Below are positions 5,092-5,438 of a stretch of DNA of 5,438 nt, piece after piece; the first letter of the stretch is position 1; the number at the start of each line of letters is the position of its first letter. The notes under the pieces are model-generated. The model saw nothing but the letters and a program-made list of their open reading frames with translations, did not search any database and was not told the DNA's origin. Source of the DNA: an uncultured Clostridia bacterium (lineage in GTDB: Bacteria > Bacillota > Clostridia > Oscillospirales > Oscillospiraceae); assembly GCA_946061345.1 (NCBI GenBank), contig CAMGRA010000066.1, forward strand, positions 1-5,438, in the 5' to 3' direction. The position numbers were made by a program, and so were the translations under genes.

Positions 5092-5438
5092 ATGATCACA
5101 GTCAGCAATGTGGCCCTCCAATTCGGCGGGACGTTCCTGTTTCAGCACGTCGATCTGCAGTTCCTCCCGGGCAACTGCTACGGCATCATCGGTGCCAACG
5201 GTGCCGGTAAATCGACCTTTCTGCGTCTGATCTCCGGGGAGCTGGAGACGACCCAGGGAGAGATCTCCATCAAGCCCGGTCTGCGGATGTCCGTTTTGAA
5301 GCAGGACCAGTTTGCCTACGACGCCTATACGGTCCTGGACACGGTCATCATGGGCAACCAGCGGCTCTATGATGTGATGAAGCAAAAGGACGCCCTCTAC
5401 GCAAAGCCGGATTTTTCCGACGAGGACGGGCTTCTGGC
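5092..5438 (+). CDS. ykpA: ABC-F family ATPase, YkpA/YbiT type, N-terminal part (runs off the right edge)
   Basis: The first 115 codons of an ABC-F protein. These are soluble tandem-ATPase proteins that bind the ribosome and modulate translation rather than transport. The start MITVSNVALQFGG and the LPGNCYGIIGANGAGKST block place Walker A at residues 34-42 (K40, S41, T42). A Q-loop region VLKQDQ lies at 68-73, and VLDTVIMGNQRLYDVM at 81-96 followed by KPDFSDEDG at 105-113 is the pattern I recall from Bacillus YkpA and E. coli YbiT, distinguishing it from EttA, Uup and the antibiotic-resistance subfamilies. Walker B, the signature motif, the interdomain linker and the second cassette are outside the window. 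No membrane segment is present, as expected for ABC-F. A GAGGTG ribosome site lies 6 bases before the ATG. It is divergent from htpG; 154 bases between the two starts hold both promoters. The subfamily call is fairly sure, the physiological role not established. Confidence 0.92.
   Translation, partial: MITVSNVALQFGGTFLFQHVDLQFLPGNCYGIIGANGAGKSTFLRLISGELETTQGEISIKPGLRMSVLKQDQFAYDAYTVLDTVIMGNQRLYDVMKQKDALYAKPDFSDEDGLL

Overview
The window looks like a chromosomal housekeeping segment from a moderately GC-rich Firmicute, most likely an anaerobic Clostridia member of the Oscillospiraceae/Ruminococcaceae type. This assignment rests on the protein styles (Clostridia-type HtpG, four-Cys TSCPD protein, TepA next to an FtsK/SpoIIIE translocase, YkpA-type ABC-F), on strong Firmicute ribosome binding sites and on a perfect CIRCE operator. 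No mobile element, CRISPR array, tRNA or rRNA was seen. It contains six genes, two of them cut by the window edges, and no gene-free stretch longer than about 170 bases.

Layout. On the minus strand, reading right to left from 2556 to 1, are tepA (ClpP-fold protease-like protein), a UppP/BacA-family membrane protein that starts with TTG, and the N-terminal 315 residues of an FtsK/SpoIIIE DNA translocase that runs off the left edge. The UppP-like gene and ftsK are 12 bases apart, with the ftsK ribosome binding site touching the upstream stop codon, so they look co-translated. A promoter with an extended -10 at the end of tepA probably drives this pair. On the plus strand a small four-cysteine TSCPD-domain protein (2728-2979) has its own consensus-like promoter and ends at a strong hairpin terminator. 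That terminator sits tail to tail with htpG (minus strand, 3045-4937). Upstream of htpG is a consensus promoter followed by a perfect 9-9-9 CIRCE element, implying HrcA repression. A YkpA/YbiT-type ABC-F gene starts divergently at 5092 and leaves the window at the right edge.

The genes are not one pathway. They cover septal DNA translocation and envelope work (ftsK, UppP-like), proteostasis (htpG, tepA), translation or ribosome-associated ATPase activity (ABC-F) and an uncharacterised Cys protein. The most notable points are: (1) the UppP-family protein lacks the two glutamates and the arginine considered catalytic in this family while keeping the fold signature, and is coupled to ftsK; (2) htpG carries a CIRCE, unlike the Bacillus subtilis paradigm; (3) the tepA leader carries two separate inverted repeats, one terminator-like.
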